Source: Merismopedia glauca CCAP 1448/3 (GTDB lineage: Bacteria; Cyanobacteriota; Cyanobacteriia; Cyanobacteriales; CCAP-1448). Taken from it: a DNA stretch of 64,000 bases. A program made the translations under genes and the position numbers. The stretch spans positions 18,843 to 82,842 of the forward strand of contig NZ_PVWJ01000002.1 in NCBI RefSeq assembly GCF_003003775.1, in the 5' to 3' direction. Under the pieces are notes generated by a model. It did no database searches. It was not told where the DNA came from and was given only the letters and a program-made list of their open reading frames with translations. Below are positions 55,819 through 64,000 of this stretch, one piece after another (position 1 is the first letter of the stretch; every line of letters begins with the position of its first letter).

Positions 55819-55821
55819 AAA

Positions 55822-56481
55822 TCAACTATGTACAGGTTGGTTCTGAGATGCTTTAGCTGTGGCTAAACCATTAACATCTAAATAAATTTGTTGAATATCT
55901 ATTGGTAAACCAGCTTGTAGTAGTTGGTAACCTCTTCGCAACTCTTCCTCTACTTGTGAAGGGGATAAATTTTCGCCTTCTGTTTGTAAAAGAGAAGAGA
56001 TTTGCACTTCATTCCAGTGATAGGTTTGTGATAGTAACACAATTAATCTTGATATTGGAGGTAACTTATCTAAAGCTTGTTCTAAATAACACCATAAAGG
56101 TGGAGAAGCATGGGTAACTGAATACTTAATAGCTTCGGCGGCGGGGATATCTGCTTGATTGACACAATTAGCTGTCATATTGATGATCCAACTTTGTAAA
56201 GAAGTAGTATCGATCGCCATGAGGTCTTCAACTTCTAGACTCATCATCTCATAGTAAATGTGTCGCCAAGTTATAGCAAAAAGATAGTCGGTTTGAGTTG
56301 GCGATCGCCCTCCATATTTGACTAAGGTATAAACAGTAGAACTATACCGACAGAAAATCGCGACAAAATACTTACCCTCTTCTGGATAGTACTGAAACAA
56401 TTTCACCAAATCTAGGTCGCTATGATTCGATAAAGACGTAACTAGGGGGTGGTAAGCTTCGTCAAATTGGGGTATTTGCAT
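55822..56481 (-). CDS. Sigma-70-like protein (possible group 4 or degenerate sigma factor)
   Basis: This 219-residue protein resembles small sigma factors in its layout. A region-2-like part lies near residues 20-90 (NHSDLDLVKLFQYYPEEGKYF) and a region-4-like part near 140-195 (ALDKLPPISRLIVLLSQTYH, NEVQISSLLQ, EELRRGYQLLQAGLP). The helix-turn-helix in region 4 is seen but recognition-helix residues are unusual. An anti-sigma or stand-alone regulator is possible. The ATG at 56481 with GAGG upstream is preferred to a GTG at 56496. No anti-sigma gene is adjacent. Confidence 0.6.
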   Translation of the reverse strand: MQIPQFDEAYHPLVTSLSNHSDLDLVKLFQYYPEEGKYFVAIFCRYSSTVYTLVKYGGRSPTQTDYLFAITWRHIYYEMMSLEVEDLMAIDTTSLQSWIINMTANCVNQADIPAAEAIKYSVTHASPPLWCYLEQALDKLPPISRLIVLLSQTYHWNEVQISSLLQTEGENLSPSQVEEELRRGYQLLQAGLPIDIQQIYLDVNGLATAKASQNQPVHS

Positions 56482-56666
56482 GATAGATTGCCTCACTGTA
56501 CGGGAATCATAACGCTAATCGAGCATTTTCCCAGACAGTTTAATGCATTCAGGGGGAACTAGTACACCAAATTTTATATTGATATAATCTAAATTACTAA
56601 GATGTAAGTTATAGTCATCAATACCTAGAGATACTAAGACTGTTTAGTGGTTGTATTACTTAATTC

Positions 56667-57263
56667 ATGACGATCGCATTAGCCCCAGTGTTTGATATGT
56701 TACATCTATTCACTCTTAAACCCGTCTTCTTCGCCCTAGCCCTAGATACCATCTTTTCTACCCAAGGTATCATGGTGCTGCTGTTAGTGGCTTACGCTGG
56801 GGCAATGTGGATGTTTCTCACTAGCGCACCGAAAGTCCACACCGTGATGGTTTCCGATTTGAATGTCGCGCAGCAGTTTTATGAAGGATTGTTGAATTTA
56901 CCTGCTGCTGATGTGCCTTTGCACTATTACTACAATTACGAACAGACTTTAGGCACCGCTAGCATCGATCCTTTGTATATGTCTAGCGCTATGACCACTT
57001 CTACCATTAAAGGAGCAAATGGGGCTGGGGGTTTGTGGTATCAACTCAAGAAAAATACCCAACTTCATATTATCTCAGGCGCAAATTTTGGTGATAGCGA
57101 TCGCGAACGTCATGTTTGCTTTGATGCTGAGTGTCTAGAACAACTCTTGATGCGAGTTCAAATTCAAGGGCTAAAACACAAAATTCGCCGCGAAAAACCT
57201 TTAAACTTTCTAGTTAAAGATTTGGAAGGTAGAGTTATTGAAATGGCTGAAGTGGCTAACTGA
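56667..57263 (+). CDS. Membrane-anchored VOC (glyoxalase-like) protein
   Basis: This 198-residue protein has two N-terminal hydrophobic segments (about residues 5-28 and 31-53), then a glyoxalase-like vicinal-oxygen-chelate domain (VHTVMVSDLNVAQQFYEGLL, HIISGANFGDSDRERHVCFD, LVKDLEGRVIEMAE). The usual metal ligands are partly kept: the opening His and the closing Glu are present. It has no neighbour in an operon and a terminator follows. A cyanobacterium-specific role is likely but unknown. Confidence 0.7.
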   Translation: MTIALAPVFDMLHLFTLKPVFFALALDTIFSTQGIMVLLLVAYAGAMWMFLTSAPKVHTVMVSDLNVAQQFYEGLLNLPAADVPLHYYYNYEQTLGTASIDPLYMSSAMTTSTIKGANGAGGLWYQLKKNTQLHIISGANFGDSDRERHVCFDAECLEQLLMRVQIQGLKHKIRREKPLNFLVKDLEGRVIEMAEVAN

Positions 57264-57283
57264 TTCAGATTTAGACAAAAAAC

Positions 57284-57313
57284 AAAAAGGTATTCCAGTG
57301 GAATGCCTTTTTT
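57284..57313. terminator. Bidirectional terminator between convergent genes
   Basis: AAAAAGGTATTCC and GGAATGCCTTTTT pair with one G-U pair around AGT. T-runs follow on both strands, so it can end the plus-strand VOC gene and the minus-strand PEP-CTERM gene. A second hairpin, AACCCGC/GCGGGTT at 57362-57379, lies closer to the latter. Confidence 0.8.
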
Positions 57314-57466
57314 AGCCTTTTTTAATCACCTTGGCCGTTAAAACCGCAACTATACAAACAAAACCCGCCTGTGCGGGTTATCCTCAAACTATCTCTTAGC
57401 GGTGCTTAGACATTCAAGTTAAAGTAAGGATTCAGATTGATTTTTACTTCTGACTTCTGACTTCTA

Positions 57467-58162
57467 TTATGCTTTTTTCCTCTTCCGTTTGAGCCACGCA
57501 CTACTACCTAAAATGCTAAATGCAAGTGTACCTAACATAGTAGTAGGTTCGGGAACAGCTTTGGCTGATAATTCAATACTATCAATTGCCAAAGTTTGGA
57601 ATCCATCTAGAATTTGATTTGGGTTATTACCTAAATAAGCACCCAATCTAATTTCATCAAATCCTCCGGCTGAGAAACCAAGATATTTAGATGGAGCATC
57701 CCGCAATAACGTACCAGATAATACAGAAACCCCATCGTTTAAAACATTGTAGACATAGGTGACTGAGAGATGATTCCAATAGCCACTACCGATAAGTAGC
57801 CCTATATTCACAAAGTCACTATTATCTTGGCGAACAATCTTGGTATAGCCAAAATCTCCTCCATTAGCATACCAAGCCCTATTTCCTTCGGCTCCCCACG
57901 AAGTAAAATTCGTTTTAATACCGTTTTGATCTCCATCAACCTGTTCAACTGTAATCCCGTCTTCAGTGTAAATTTGGTTTGATAATTCACCAAAATTTTC
58001 ATTTGCAGGAAGACCTTCAAAACCATTGAAATTAGTGCGATCGCTGTTGTTGATAAAATCACTTTTATGAATGCTTATTGCCTGTGCTGGAGCCATAGCT
58101 GATAAATAAACAATTCCTATTCCTAAACTGCTTAAACAACTTAAAAAAATTGCTACTTTCAC
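57467..58162 (-). CDS. PEP-CTERM sorting-signal exported protein
   Basis: This 231-residue protein has a signal peptide (about 1-28, ending AQA) and a C-terminal PEP-CTERM tag: VPEPTTMLGTLAF, a hydrophobic stretch and KRKRKK. Exosortase is expected to cut at the tag and send the protein to the outer surface or matrix. The mature part is beta-rich (FEGLPANENFGELSNQI and FDEIRLGAYLGN), of unknown function. The exosortase is not in the window. A similar tag is present in the neighbour at 58435-59007. Confidence 0.85.
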   Translation of the reverse strand: MKVAIFLSCLSSLGIGIVYLSAMAPAQAISIHKSDFINNSDRTNFNGFEGLPANENFGELSNQIYTEDGITVEQVDGDQNGIKTNFTSWGAEGNRAWYANGGDFGYTKIVRQDNSDFVNIGLLIGSGYWNHLSVTYVYNVLNDGVSVLSGTLLRDAPSKYLGFSAGGFDEIRLGAYLGNNPNQILDGFQTLAIDSIELSAKAVPEPTTMLGTLAFSILGSSAWLKRKRKKA

Positions 58163-58386
58163 AATATTTATTCTCCTTTACATTCCAGTATTTATGCTGA
58201 TAAATCTGACTGATATTGACCAGTAAATTTAACAATATAAATCAACCATACCCACATTCAAATCAATCAATATCTACCTGTCAAACTTACATGGCTTTTT
58301 TGTAATTGTTGGTGATATATGGCAGATTGTTTTGGGTATTTTATTGAAGCAATTTTACGTCTAACTTTCGCTCTCAAGAAAAGCGA

Positions 58387-58413
58387 AAAGACGTTCGACT
58401 GGAACGCCTTTTT
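58387..58413 (-). terminator. Terminator of the second PEP-CTERM gene
   Basis: Read on the minus strand, GGCGTTC pairs with GAACGTC (one G-U pair) around CAGTC and is followed by TTTT. It lies 22 bases after the stop of the gene at 58435-59007. Confidence 0.7.
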
Positions 58414-58434
58414 TCCTAACCTCAAATCATCATC

Positions 58435-59007
58435 TTAAGATACTTTTTTGCGCTTCCGTTTCAGTAATGCACTACCACCTAAAACGCTAAATGCAAGTGT
58501 CCCTAACATAGTAGTAGGTTCGGGAACAGCTTGGGCTGTAAGCTGCCATTTATCTGGGTTGTAAGCTTCAAAAACTGCACCGTAGGCAGGACTACCGTTG
58601 TATACAGAAGAACCATTAATGGCACCAATACCATCAAACAGAAAGCCCTCTCCGTTAAAACAACCTGAACCTGAATTACTACAAGCTAGGAAATTCATAT
58701 TCAAACCGCTAAAGCTCACAGTTGGACTTCCAGAAGGTCCACCTAAGAATTCCACTAGAGAGTAAACAAAGGGTAAGTCGGGACCAGCTACACCGTTAAA
58801 ACTAGGGTTAGAAATAGATGAAACGAAGACTGTATCGCCGTCAGACTGAACATCTCCTTCTAAGATTCCACTGAGGATACTCCCACTCTGGAGAGTGTAT
58901 GAGAAGTTAAAGCTAGCAGCTTGAGCAGGGTTAATACCCATCACTCCCAAACTGAGAGCAGCACCAGCAGTAGTTGCAACGGCAACTTTGGTGAGTAGAG
59001 TTTTCAT
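58435..59007 (-). CDS. PEP-CTERM sorting-signal exported protein
   Basis: This 190-residue protein has a signal peptide (about 1-30, ending AQA) and a PEP-CTERM tag, VPEPTTMLGTLAFSVLGG, then KRKRKK. The mature domain is beta-rich with one Cys pair (NFLACSNSGSGCFNGE). It differs from its neighbour in the mature part but shares almost the same tag, also at the DNA level. Location and role should be extracellular; no enzyme motif is seen. Confidence 0.85.
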   Translation of the reverse strand: MKTLLTKVAVATTAGAALSLGVMGINPAQAASFNFSYTLQSGSILSGILEGDVQSDGDTVFVSSISNPSFNGVAGPDLPFVYSLVEFLGGPSGSPTVSFSGLNMNFLACSNSGSGCFNGEGFLFDGIGAINGSSVYNGSPAYGAVFEAYNPDKWQLTAQAVPEPTTMLGTLAFSVLGGSALLKRKRKKVS

Positions 59008-59396
59008 AGTTTGATTTATTAGTTATCTAGGGGATGATGATGATTGAGACTTTCTAAAATGTTGAATTTACCAACTTTTATGAAATGTCAGGTACATATT
59101 TTCTATAACAATTTGATGAGTCTCAAATTTTGTTCTCTCTCAATTTTTAACTAAACTTAAGTTGAAAAGGAACCGTATGTTTACTGGTTTTTAAAATGGC
59201 TGGTTGATTAAACAGTTATGAATTAGTGAAAATTTAGCAAAATAATCCGTGAAAATACGTAAATCCGACTGGCTCAATCCTCTTATACCAATTCACCTTG
59301 AAGATACTACAAATCTTGGGTATGGGCGCACTGAGCGCAGCCGAAGTGCGCCCATACTTGAAAAAGAAGGGAATAAACCAAATCCAGCAACAGCAG
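59008..59396. other. 389-base gap with a composite repeat
   Basis: It holds the promoter side of the second PEP-CTERM gene and the composite repeat 59285-59357. No gene was found. Confidence 0.45.
59285..59357. repeat. Second copy of the composite dispersed repeat
   Basis: It begins ATACCAATTCACCTTGAAGAT, like 28996, and ends in a GTATGGGCGCACT/AGTGCGCCCATAC stem with a 12-base loop. The flanking half is conserved while the hairpin core differs from the first copy. Confidence 0.75.
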
Positions 59397-61079
59397 CTAG
59401 TTAATCTTATCGAAGCCGTATTTGTCTTTAATGTAAGTATTGAAAAATTGACCAGCCGATGGAGCAGTTTTTAAGTCTTCATAAACCTTTTTATCTACAT
59501 CGTGGTAGTGATAAGTATTGCCATCATCAAACTCTATTTGTAAGACTTTTTTACTGGCATCATAATCAAAGGATTTAATCGCAATACTAGTATGTTTGAG
59601 TAGAGGAAAAGCGATTGCATCTCGAATACTAGCAGCATCTGTGAGTAACATAACTAGGCGATCAATTCCAATCCCTAAACCACCTGTAGGAGGCATTCCG
59701 TACTCTAATGCGGTCAAAAAGTCTTCATCAACTGAATTAGCTTCCAAATCCCCTGCTGCTTTGCGGGCTGCTTGCAATTCTAGCCTTTCTCTTTGATCGA
59801 TCGGATCGGTTAATTCTGAAAAGCTATTCGCTAGTTCTCTACCCATCACATACCATTCAAATCTTTCCACCAAACCAGCTTTTTCCCGATGGGGTTTGGC
59901 TAAAGGAGAAATTTCGACGGGATAATCTAACACAAAGGTAGGCTGAATCAAATGAGATTCTACCTTTTGCTCGAATGCTTCATTTAGAATATGCCCAATA
60001 GATTCACATTCTGCTACCCCATCAATTCCAGCTTCTTGAGCCGCAGTTTTAGCAGCTTCTAAGCTGTCAAACTGCTGAAAATCTACACCAGTATATTCTT
60101 TAACTAAATCGTGCATTGTTGCCCGTCGCCAAGGGGTTTGTAGGTTAATTGCTTCCCCTTGATAGGTGATTTCTAAGGTTCCTAAAACTTCTTGCGTCAC
60201 AGTGGTAATCAACGTTTCTGTCAATTCCATCATGTCGTAATAGTCGGCATATGCTTGATAAACCTCAATTGTGGTAAATTCTGGGTTGTGGCGGCTGGAA
60301 ACGCCTTCATTACGAAATATCCGCCCCAATTCAAACACTTTTTCAAACCCACCCACAATTAACCTTTTCAGATGAAGTTCCGTCGCAATCCGCAGATACA
60401 ACTCCATATCTAAGGTATTGTGATAGGTTACAAAAGGACGCGCCTCTGCACCTCCAGGTTCTGATTGCAAGACTGGGGTTTCAATTTCTAAAAAGCCTTT
60501 TGATTCCAAATAACGCCTAATTCCAGCTACAATCTGGGCACGACGGCGGAAGCTTTGCCTAACTTCAGGATTAACAATTAAATCTACATATCGCTGCCGA
60601 TAACGCTTGGCAATATCCGTCAATCCATGCCATTTATCTGGTAGTGGTAACAAAGATTTGGTGAGAATCGCATACTCACTGACGTAAACAGATAATTCCC
60701 CTTTTTCCGTCCGCTTAATCGTACCTTTTACCCCTAAAATATCCCCAGCATCGCTCAGCCGCTTCAAACTATTGAATGCGTCGGGTACATCTTCCATCCC
60801 TTGCTGAATCTTATTTTTATCGAGGTAAAGTTGAATCGTGCCAGTTTCATCTTGCAAGGTAAAAAAGGCTAACTTACCAAATACTCGACGGGCTAAAATT
60901 CTGCCAGCTACAGCGACTTCATCATCTACTTCGCTTCCTGCGGCTAGTTCGGCATATTTTTCTTGCAATTCGGCGGTGTGGTGGCTAGATTTCCAGCTAT
61001 AAGCATATGGATTCATGCCTAATTGCTTAATTTGGGCGACTTTTTCTAGTCTAGTTGCTCTAATATCTTCTTCAGACAT
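59397..61079 (-). CDS. lysS: Lysyl-tRNA synthetase (class II) with a C-terminal KTSC domain
   Basis: This 560-residue enzyme charges tRNA-Lys. The N-terminal OB fold (about 55-160, [20 protein letters not shown]) binds the anticodon. The class II catalytic domain holds motif 2 ([15 protein letters not shown]) and motif 3 ([13 protein letters not shown]). Residues 496-560 form an extra KTSC domain with its YHYH element and [10 protein letters not shown] end. That domain is named after its occurrence on lysyl-tRNA synthetases and its role is unknown. It explains why this chain is longer than the usual 500 residues. Confidence 0.95.
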   Translation of the reverse strand: MSEEDIRATRLEKVAQIKQLGMNPYAYSWKSSHHTAELQEKYAELAAGSEVDDEVAVAGRILARRVFGKLAFFTLQDETGTIQLYLDKNKIQQGMEDVPDAFNSLKRLSDAGDILGVKGTIKRTEKGELSVYVSEYAILTKSLLPLPDKWHGLTDIAKRYRQRYVDLIVNPEVRQSFRRRAQIVAGIRRYLESKGFLEIETPVLQSEPGGAEARPFVTYHNTLDMELYLRIATELHLKRLIVGGFEKVFELGRIFRNEGVSSRHNPEFTTIEVYQAYADYYDMMELTETLITTVTQEVLGTLEITYQGEAINLQTPWRRATMHDLVKEYTGVDFQQFDSLEAAKTAAQEAGIDGVAECESIGHILNEAFEQKVESHLIQPTFVLDYPVEISPLAKPHREKAGLVERFEWYVMGRELANSFSELTDPIDQRERLELQAARKAAGDLEANSVDEDFLTALEYGMPPTGGLGIGIDRLVMLLTDAASIRDAIAFPLLKHTSIAIKSFDYDASKKVLQIEFDDGNTYHYHDVDKKVYEDLKTAPSAGQFFNTYIKDKYGFDKIN

Positions 61080-61173
61080 AACAAAATATCGCTATTGGGA
61101 ATTTGATACGCAGAGAAATATTGTGACTCAATGCGAGGTTTAATGCTACAAAAACGCGATCGCACTTTATCCC

Positions 61174-61764
61174 CTACAGCCAGTGTTTGGGGTAAGGTCT
61201 TTTGGCAATGAAATTATTAAAATAATAGGTGCAGACCACGATCGCAATGGAACCAGCGAGCGCTGGCGCAATCAGAAAGTGCCAATCGGCTTGACTCATG
61301 ACTCCCACTAACGCGACGGCACCACCTGGCGGATGCAAGGTTTTCGTAACTTGCATTACCTGAATGGCTGTGGCTACAGCTAAAGCTATTACCCAAGGTT
61401 CAGTACCGAAAAACTGCACGCTGGCGATCGCGCACACAGCTCCCAAGCAGTTGCCCCCAATAATATTACGAGGCTGAGATAGGGGACTTTCAGGCATAGC
61501 AAAAACTAATACTGCGGTAGCTCCAAAAGGAGCGGCAACAATCGGGTATGAAGTGCTAGCAGAAAGGTAGGCTAAGGTAGCAATGGCGAGAAAACTACCC
61601 GTGTAAGACAATAACAGTTGCTGCCCAGAGAATTTGGGTTGGTGAATCGAACCTCGCTTGACTCTCACCCAGCCACTCGCCACATATTTGACGATTTTTT
61701 GGTGCGATCGCGATAAATGCGTACCCTTGCGCCATCGCTGCTGGTGACGTGAGATGCGAGTCAT
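61174..61764 (-). CDS. HPP-family membrane protein
   Basis: This 196-residue protein has a basic N-terminal 45 residues, then about four membrane segments and the family signature TLHPPGGAVAL. Some cyanobacterial and plant HPP proteins have been implicated in nitrite transport; whether this one does so cannot be told from sequence, and no nitrate-assimilation gene is near. The ATG at 61764 is used; a TTG two codons earlier is also open. Confidence 0.8.
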   Translation of the reverse strand: MTRISRHQQRWRKGTHLSRSHQKIVKYVASGWVRVKRGSIHQPKFSGQQLLLSYTGSFLAIATLAYLSASTSYPIVAAPFGATAVLVFAMPESPLSQPRNIIGGNCLGAVCAIASVQFFGTEPWVIALAVATAIQVMQVTKTLHPPGGAVALVGVMSQADWHFLIAPALAGSIAIVVCTYYFNNFIAKRPYPKHWL

Positions 61765-62086
61765 AATCAACTTCGTCTACTAATAGCGATAGTTTGGCAG
61801 TAAACAAGCAACCAGTCCCTCGGAAGACGAAAGCTTTATCCTCTGAGAACTACGCACTCTGCACTTTTGATCTTACGTAATTTTATCGCAATTTTCAGCT
61901 AAAAAGTATCCTAATTTACAGAAAAAAATTTAAGTGTTACTGATTTTTAATTCCAATCAAAGCTAAATTCAATTTTATGTAAAGAGATGTAACAATTATG
62001 CCGTCATAGAGGTATAACATCTTGACAGCCCTAGGAGAAACCGATAAAGTGTTATCACATACCCGGGTAGCAACACTAAAAACAAT
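61765..62086 (+). promoter_or_regulatory. Promoter region of the CopG-like/ycf46 pair
   Basis: This is a divergent gap without a gene. AGATGT (61985-61990) and ACATCT (62017-62022) form an inverted repeat around a TATAAC box at 62013-62018. It may be an operator overlapping the -10 region; this is a guess from the sequence. Confidence 0.35.
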
Positions 62087-62440
62087 ATGCAAGACAAGCA
62101 AAAGGTCACATTGTACCTGCCACCAAATTTACACCGACAGCTTAAAATCAAAGCTGCGGTAGAGGCAGAATCAATGTCTGGGCTGGTCGAGAAGGCTATC
62201 GCTTTTTATTTGCACCACCCAGAAGCAGTAGAAGAGTCCATATTGCATGGAAGCAATCATCAGGTTCACAACTGTCCCAGTTGTATTACTCCTCTAGTGA
62301 TGCGCGATGGGGATTTGGTCAAATTAGAAAGTCATCCTACAGTTATTGCTGAGGAACTAGCTATAGATAAAGTCAGATCGGACGCAGACAGTTGGAGTCA
62401 ATCTCCAGCAGAGTTAGTGGGTTCAGGCAGCGTTAGATAA
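62087..62440 (+). CDS. CopG/ribbon-helix-helix-like protein upstream of ycf46
   Basis: This 117-residue protein opens with KVTLYLPPNLHRQLKIKAAV and EAESMSGLVEKAIAFYLHHP, which fits a ribbon-helix-helix DNA-binding fold. The second half has a CxxC (HNCPSCITP) and a further polar part with no known domain. In Synechocystis the Ycf46 gene slr0374 lies in a stress-induced operon with slr0373 and slr1638, and this gene occupies the slr0373 position; orthology is inference. It ends 45 bases before the Ycf46 start. Confidence 0.65.
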   Translation: MQDKQKVTLYLPPNLHRQLKIKAAVEAESMSGLVEKAIAFYLHHPEAVEESILHGSNHQVHNCPSCITPLVMRDGDLVKLESHPTVIAEELAIDKVRSDADSWSQSPAELVGSGSVR

Positions 62441-62485
62441 GCATTCGATCCGTTTTGGCACCGTCTCTAGTGAGGTCAATTGGTC

Positions 62486-63997
62486 ATGCAAGAAGAGCTA
62501 AATATTTTAATTCAGGCTCAATATCCTCTGATCTATATGGTGACCTCTGAGGAAGAGCGGGCAGAAAGGACAATTGCAGCGATCGCGCAGCACAAAACTC
62601 AACCAAAGCGCTTGTACGTCTGGAGTGTCACCCACGGGATGGTGGAATACGGACAACCTCGCCAGACGCATCAGCATAATACCATATCTCCGGAAGCAGC
62701 CATAGAATGGGTCGTTCGGCAGAAAGAACCAGGTATATTTGTTTTTAAAGATTTGCACCCGTTTATCGATGCCCCAGCTACGACTCGGTGGTTGAGAGAT
62801 GCTATAGCCAGTTTTAAGGGAACGCAAAAGACAATCATCTTGATGTCGCCAGTGCAGCAAATCCCGATTGAATTGGAAAAAGAAGTAGTAGCTATAGATT
62901 TTCCCTTACCCGATCTTCAAGAACTAGAACAAGTTCTACATCAGCAAATTGACTTGATGCGGCTGCGCCGTCCCAACCCAGAAACTAAAGAGAAGCTATT
63001 AAGAGCCGCTTTTGGATTGACCAAGGATGAAGCCGAAAAAGTATATCGCAAAGCCTATGTCAAAAATGGGCAGTTAACAGAAGCAGAAGTAGATATAGTT
63101 CTGTCCGAGAAAAAGCAACTAATTCGTCGTAATGGGATCTTAGAATACATTGAAGAAGACGAAACTCTTGACGGAGTTGGTGGTTTAGATGAGTTAAAAA
63201 AATGGCTCAAGCAGCGTTCTAACGCCTTTACCGAAAGAGCCAGAAAATACGGTTTACCTCAACCCAAAGGGATGTTAATTTTGGGAGTTCCAGGTTGTGG
63301 TAAATCCCTGATTGCCAAAACTACAGCCAGATTGTGGAGTCTACCCTTACTGAGATTAGATATGGGTAGGGTGTACGATGGCTCAATGGTAGGTAGATCG
63401 GAAGCCAACTTACGCAATGCTTTGAAGACAGCAGAATCGATTTCCCCAGCGATTTTGTTTATCGATGAGTTAGACAAAGCCTTTGCTGGAACTGCGGGTT
63501 CAGCAGATTCAGACGGTGGAACTTCCAGCCGCATTTTTGGTTCCTTCTTGACTTGGATGCAAGAGAAAACTTCTCCCGTGTTTGTCATGGCAACTGCTAA
63601 CCGCGTGGAAAGATTACCAGGAGAATTCTTACGCAAAGGTAGATTTGACGAGATTTTCTTCGTTGATTTGCCCACACCAGAAGAAAGAGAAGAAATATTC
63701 AAGATTCATTTGCAAAAGCGCGATCGCGATGCCGAACGCTTCGATTTGGAACAGCTAGCCAAGATTGCCGATGGCTTCTCTGGCGCAGAAATCGAACAAG
63801 CCATCATCGCTGCTATGTATGATGCTTTTGCTCAAAATAGAGAGTTTACGCAGTTAGATATTATTGCCGCGATTAAATCGACACTACCACTATCGCGGAC
63901 AATGACCGAGCAGGTGAGCGCCCTTCGAGATTGGGCGAGGAATCGAGCCAGACCTGCTGCTGCCTCCTTTGCTGAATATCAGCGAATGGAGTTCTAA
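62486..63997 (+). CDS. ycf46: AAA+ ATPase Ycf46
   Basis: This 503-residue protein has an N-terminal domain of the Ycf46 type (EELNILIQAQYPLIYMVTSE, RWLRDAIASFKG) and a C-terminal AAA+ module at about 225-470. Walker A is GVPGCGKS, Walker B is ILFIDELDK, and sensor and arginine-finger regions (ATANRVERLPGEFLRKGRFDE in part) follow. It is encoded in red algal plastids and all cyanobacteria, and Synechocystis slr0374 has been linked to stress and photosynthesis regulation. The ATG at 62486 after GAGG is chosen; a TTG at 62480 is open. It ends three bases before the window end. Confidence 0.9.
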   Translation: MQEELNILIQAQYPLIYMVTSEEERAERTIAAIAQHKTQPKRLYVWSVTHGMVEYGQPRQTHQHNTISPEAAIEWVVRQKEPGIFVFKDLHPFIDAPATTRWLRDAIASFKGTQKTIILMSPVQQIPIELEKEVVAIDFPLPDLQELEQVLHQQIDLMRLRRPNPETKEKLLRAAFGLTKDEAEKVYRKAYVKNGQLTEAEVDIVLSEKKQLIRRNGILEYIEEDETLDGVGGLDELKKWLKQRSNAFTERARKYGLPQPKGMLILGVPGCGKSLIAKTTARLWSLPLLRLDMGRVYDGSMVGRSEANLRNALKTAESISPAILFIDELDKAFAGTAGSADSDGGTSSRIFGSFLTWMQEKTSPVFVMATANRVERLPGEFLRKGRFDEIFFVDLPTPEEREEIFKIHLQKRDRDAERFDLEQLAKIADGFSGAEIEQAIIAAMYDAFAQNREFTQLDIIAAIKSTLPLSRTMTEQVSALRDWARNRARPAAASFAEYQRMEF

Positions 63998-64000
63998 AAG

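Overview
The window is chromosomal DNA from a cyanobacterium. The evidence is the many GCGATCGC (HIP1) octamers, an RNA polymerase beta' subunit split into separate rpoC1 and rpoC2 genes, an ndhA-I-G-E cluster for NDH-1, a plastid-type Ycf46 ATPase, PEP-CTERM proteins and many heptameric tandem repeats between genes. The four-gene pseudopilin operon resembles the hps (hormogonium) and pilA9-slr2018 loci, which suggests a surface-motile, possibly filamentous, species. I cannot name the species. No tRNA, rRNA, CRISPR array, intact insertion sequence or prophage was recognised.

Layout. 1-5.5 kb: an SLH-domain outer-membrane porin, a hexapeptide acyltransferase, a DUF29 protein, PgeF and a biotin-protein ligase. 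5.5-9.9 kb: the minus-strand operon of three pseudopilins and a large PilX/HpsA-like protein. 10.2-15.5 kb: a small 2Fe-2S ferredoxin, cobQ, a winged-helix-like protein, a PrxQ peroxiredoxin, a universal stress protein and hisD. 15.7-27.1 kb: rpsT, tatD, rpoB, rpoC1 and rpoC2. 27.1-29 kb: a small conserved gene and citrate synthase. 29.1-30.9 kb: an accessory pair, a DGQHR (DndB-like) protein and a divergent small gene, separated by repeated operator-like half-sites. 31.5-34.3 kb: ndhA, ndhI, ndhG and ndhE. 34.8-41 kb: small coupled genes, a pilin G/H-domain protein, a lone sugar-ABC permease, an Ig/propeller protein and a paired permease with a TIGR03943 protein. 41.3-48.3 kb: hisIE, hemL, a Rieske lipoprotein, a secreted amidase-like protein, a C-DES-type cyst(e)ine lyase and pfkA. 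48.3-51.2 kb: a scrambled patch holding an EAL remnant, an orphan HigA-type regulator, copied gene fragments and a kinase-FGE fusion. 51.5-57.3 kb: polA, a 345-bp-period duplication, an SGNH hydrolase, a sigma-like protein and a membrane-anchored VOC protein. 57.4-64 kb: two PEP-CTERM proteins, lysS with a KTSC tail, an HPP protein, and a CopG-like gene with ycf46.

Most genes are housekeeping functions: transcription, histidine, haem and cobalamin synthesis, respiratory and photosynthetic electron transport, glycolysis and replication. The accessory patches hold the most unusual observations. First, the kinase-FGE gene ends in a C-type-lectin-like segment whose codons look like the variable repeat of a diversity-generating retroelement. 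Second, an orphan DGQHR protein faces an unknown small gene across a shared operator-like region. Third, a non-coding cassette downstream of polA, with a GAAA-capped hairpin and a 25-codon frame, is duplicated. Fourth, a 57-bp copy of the inside of pfkA lies about 1.8 kb from its source.
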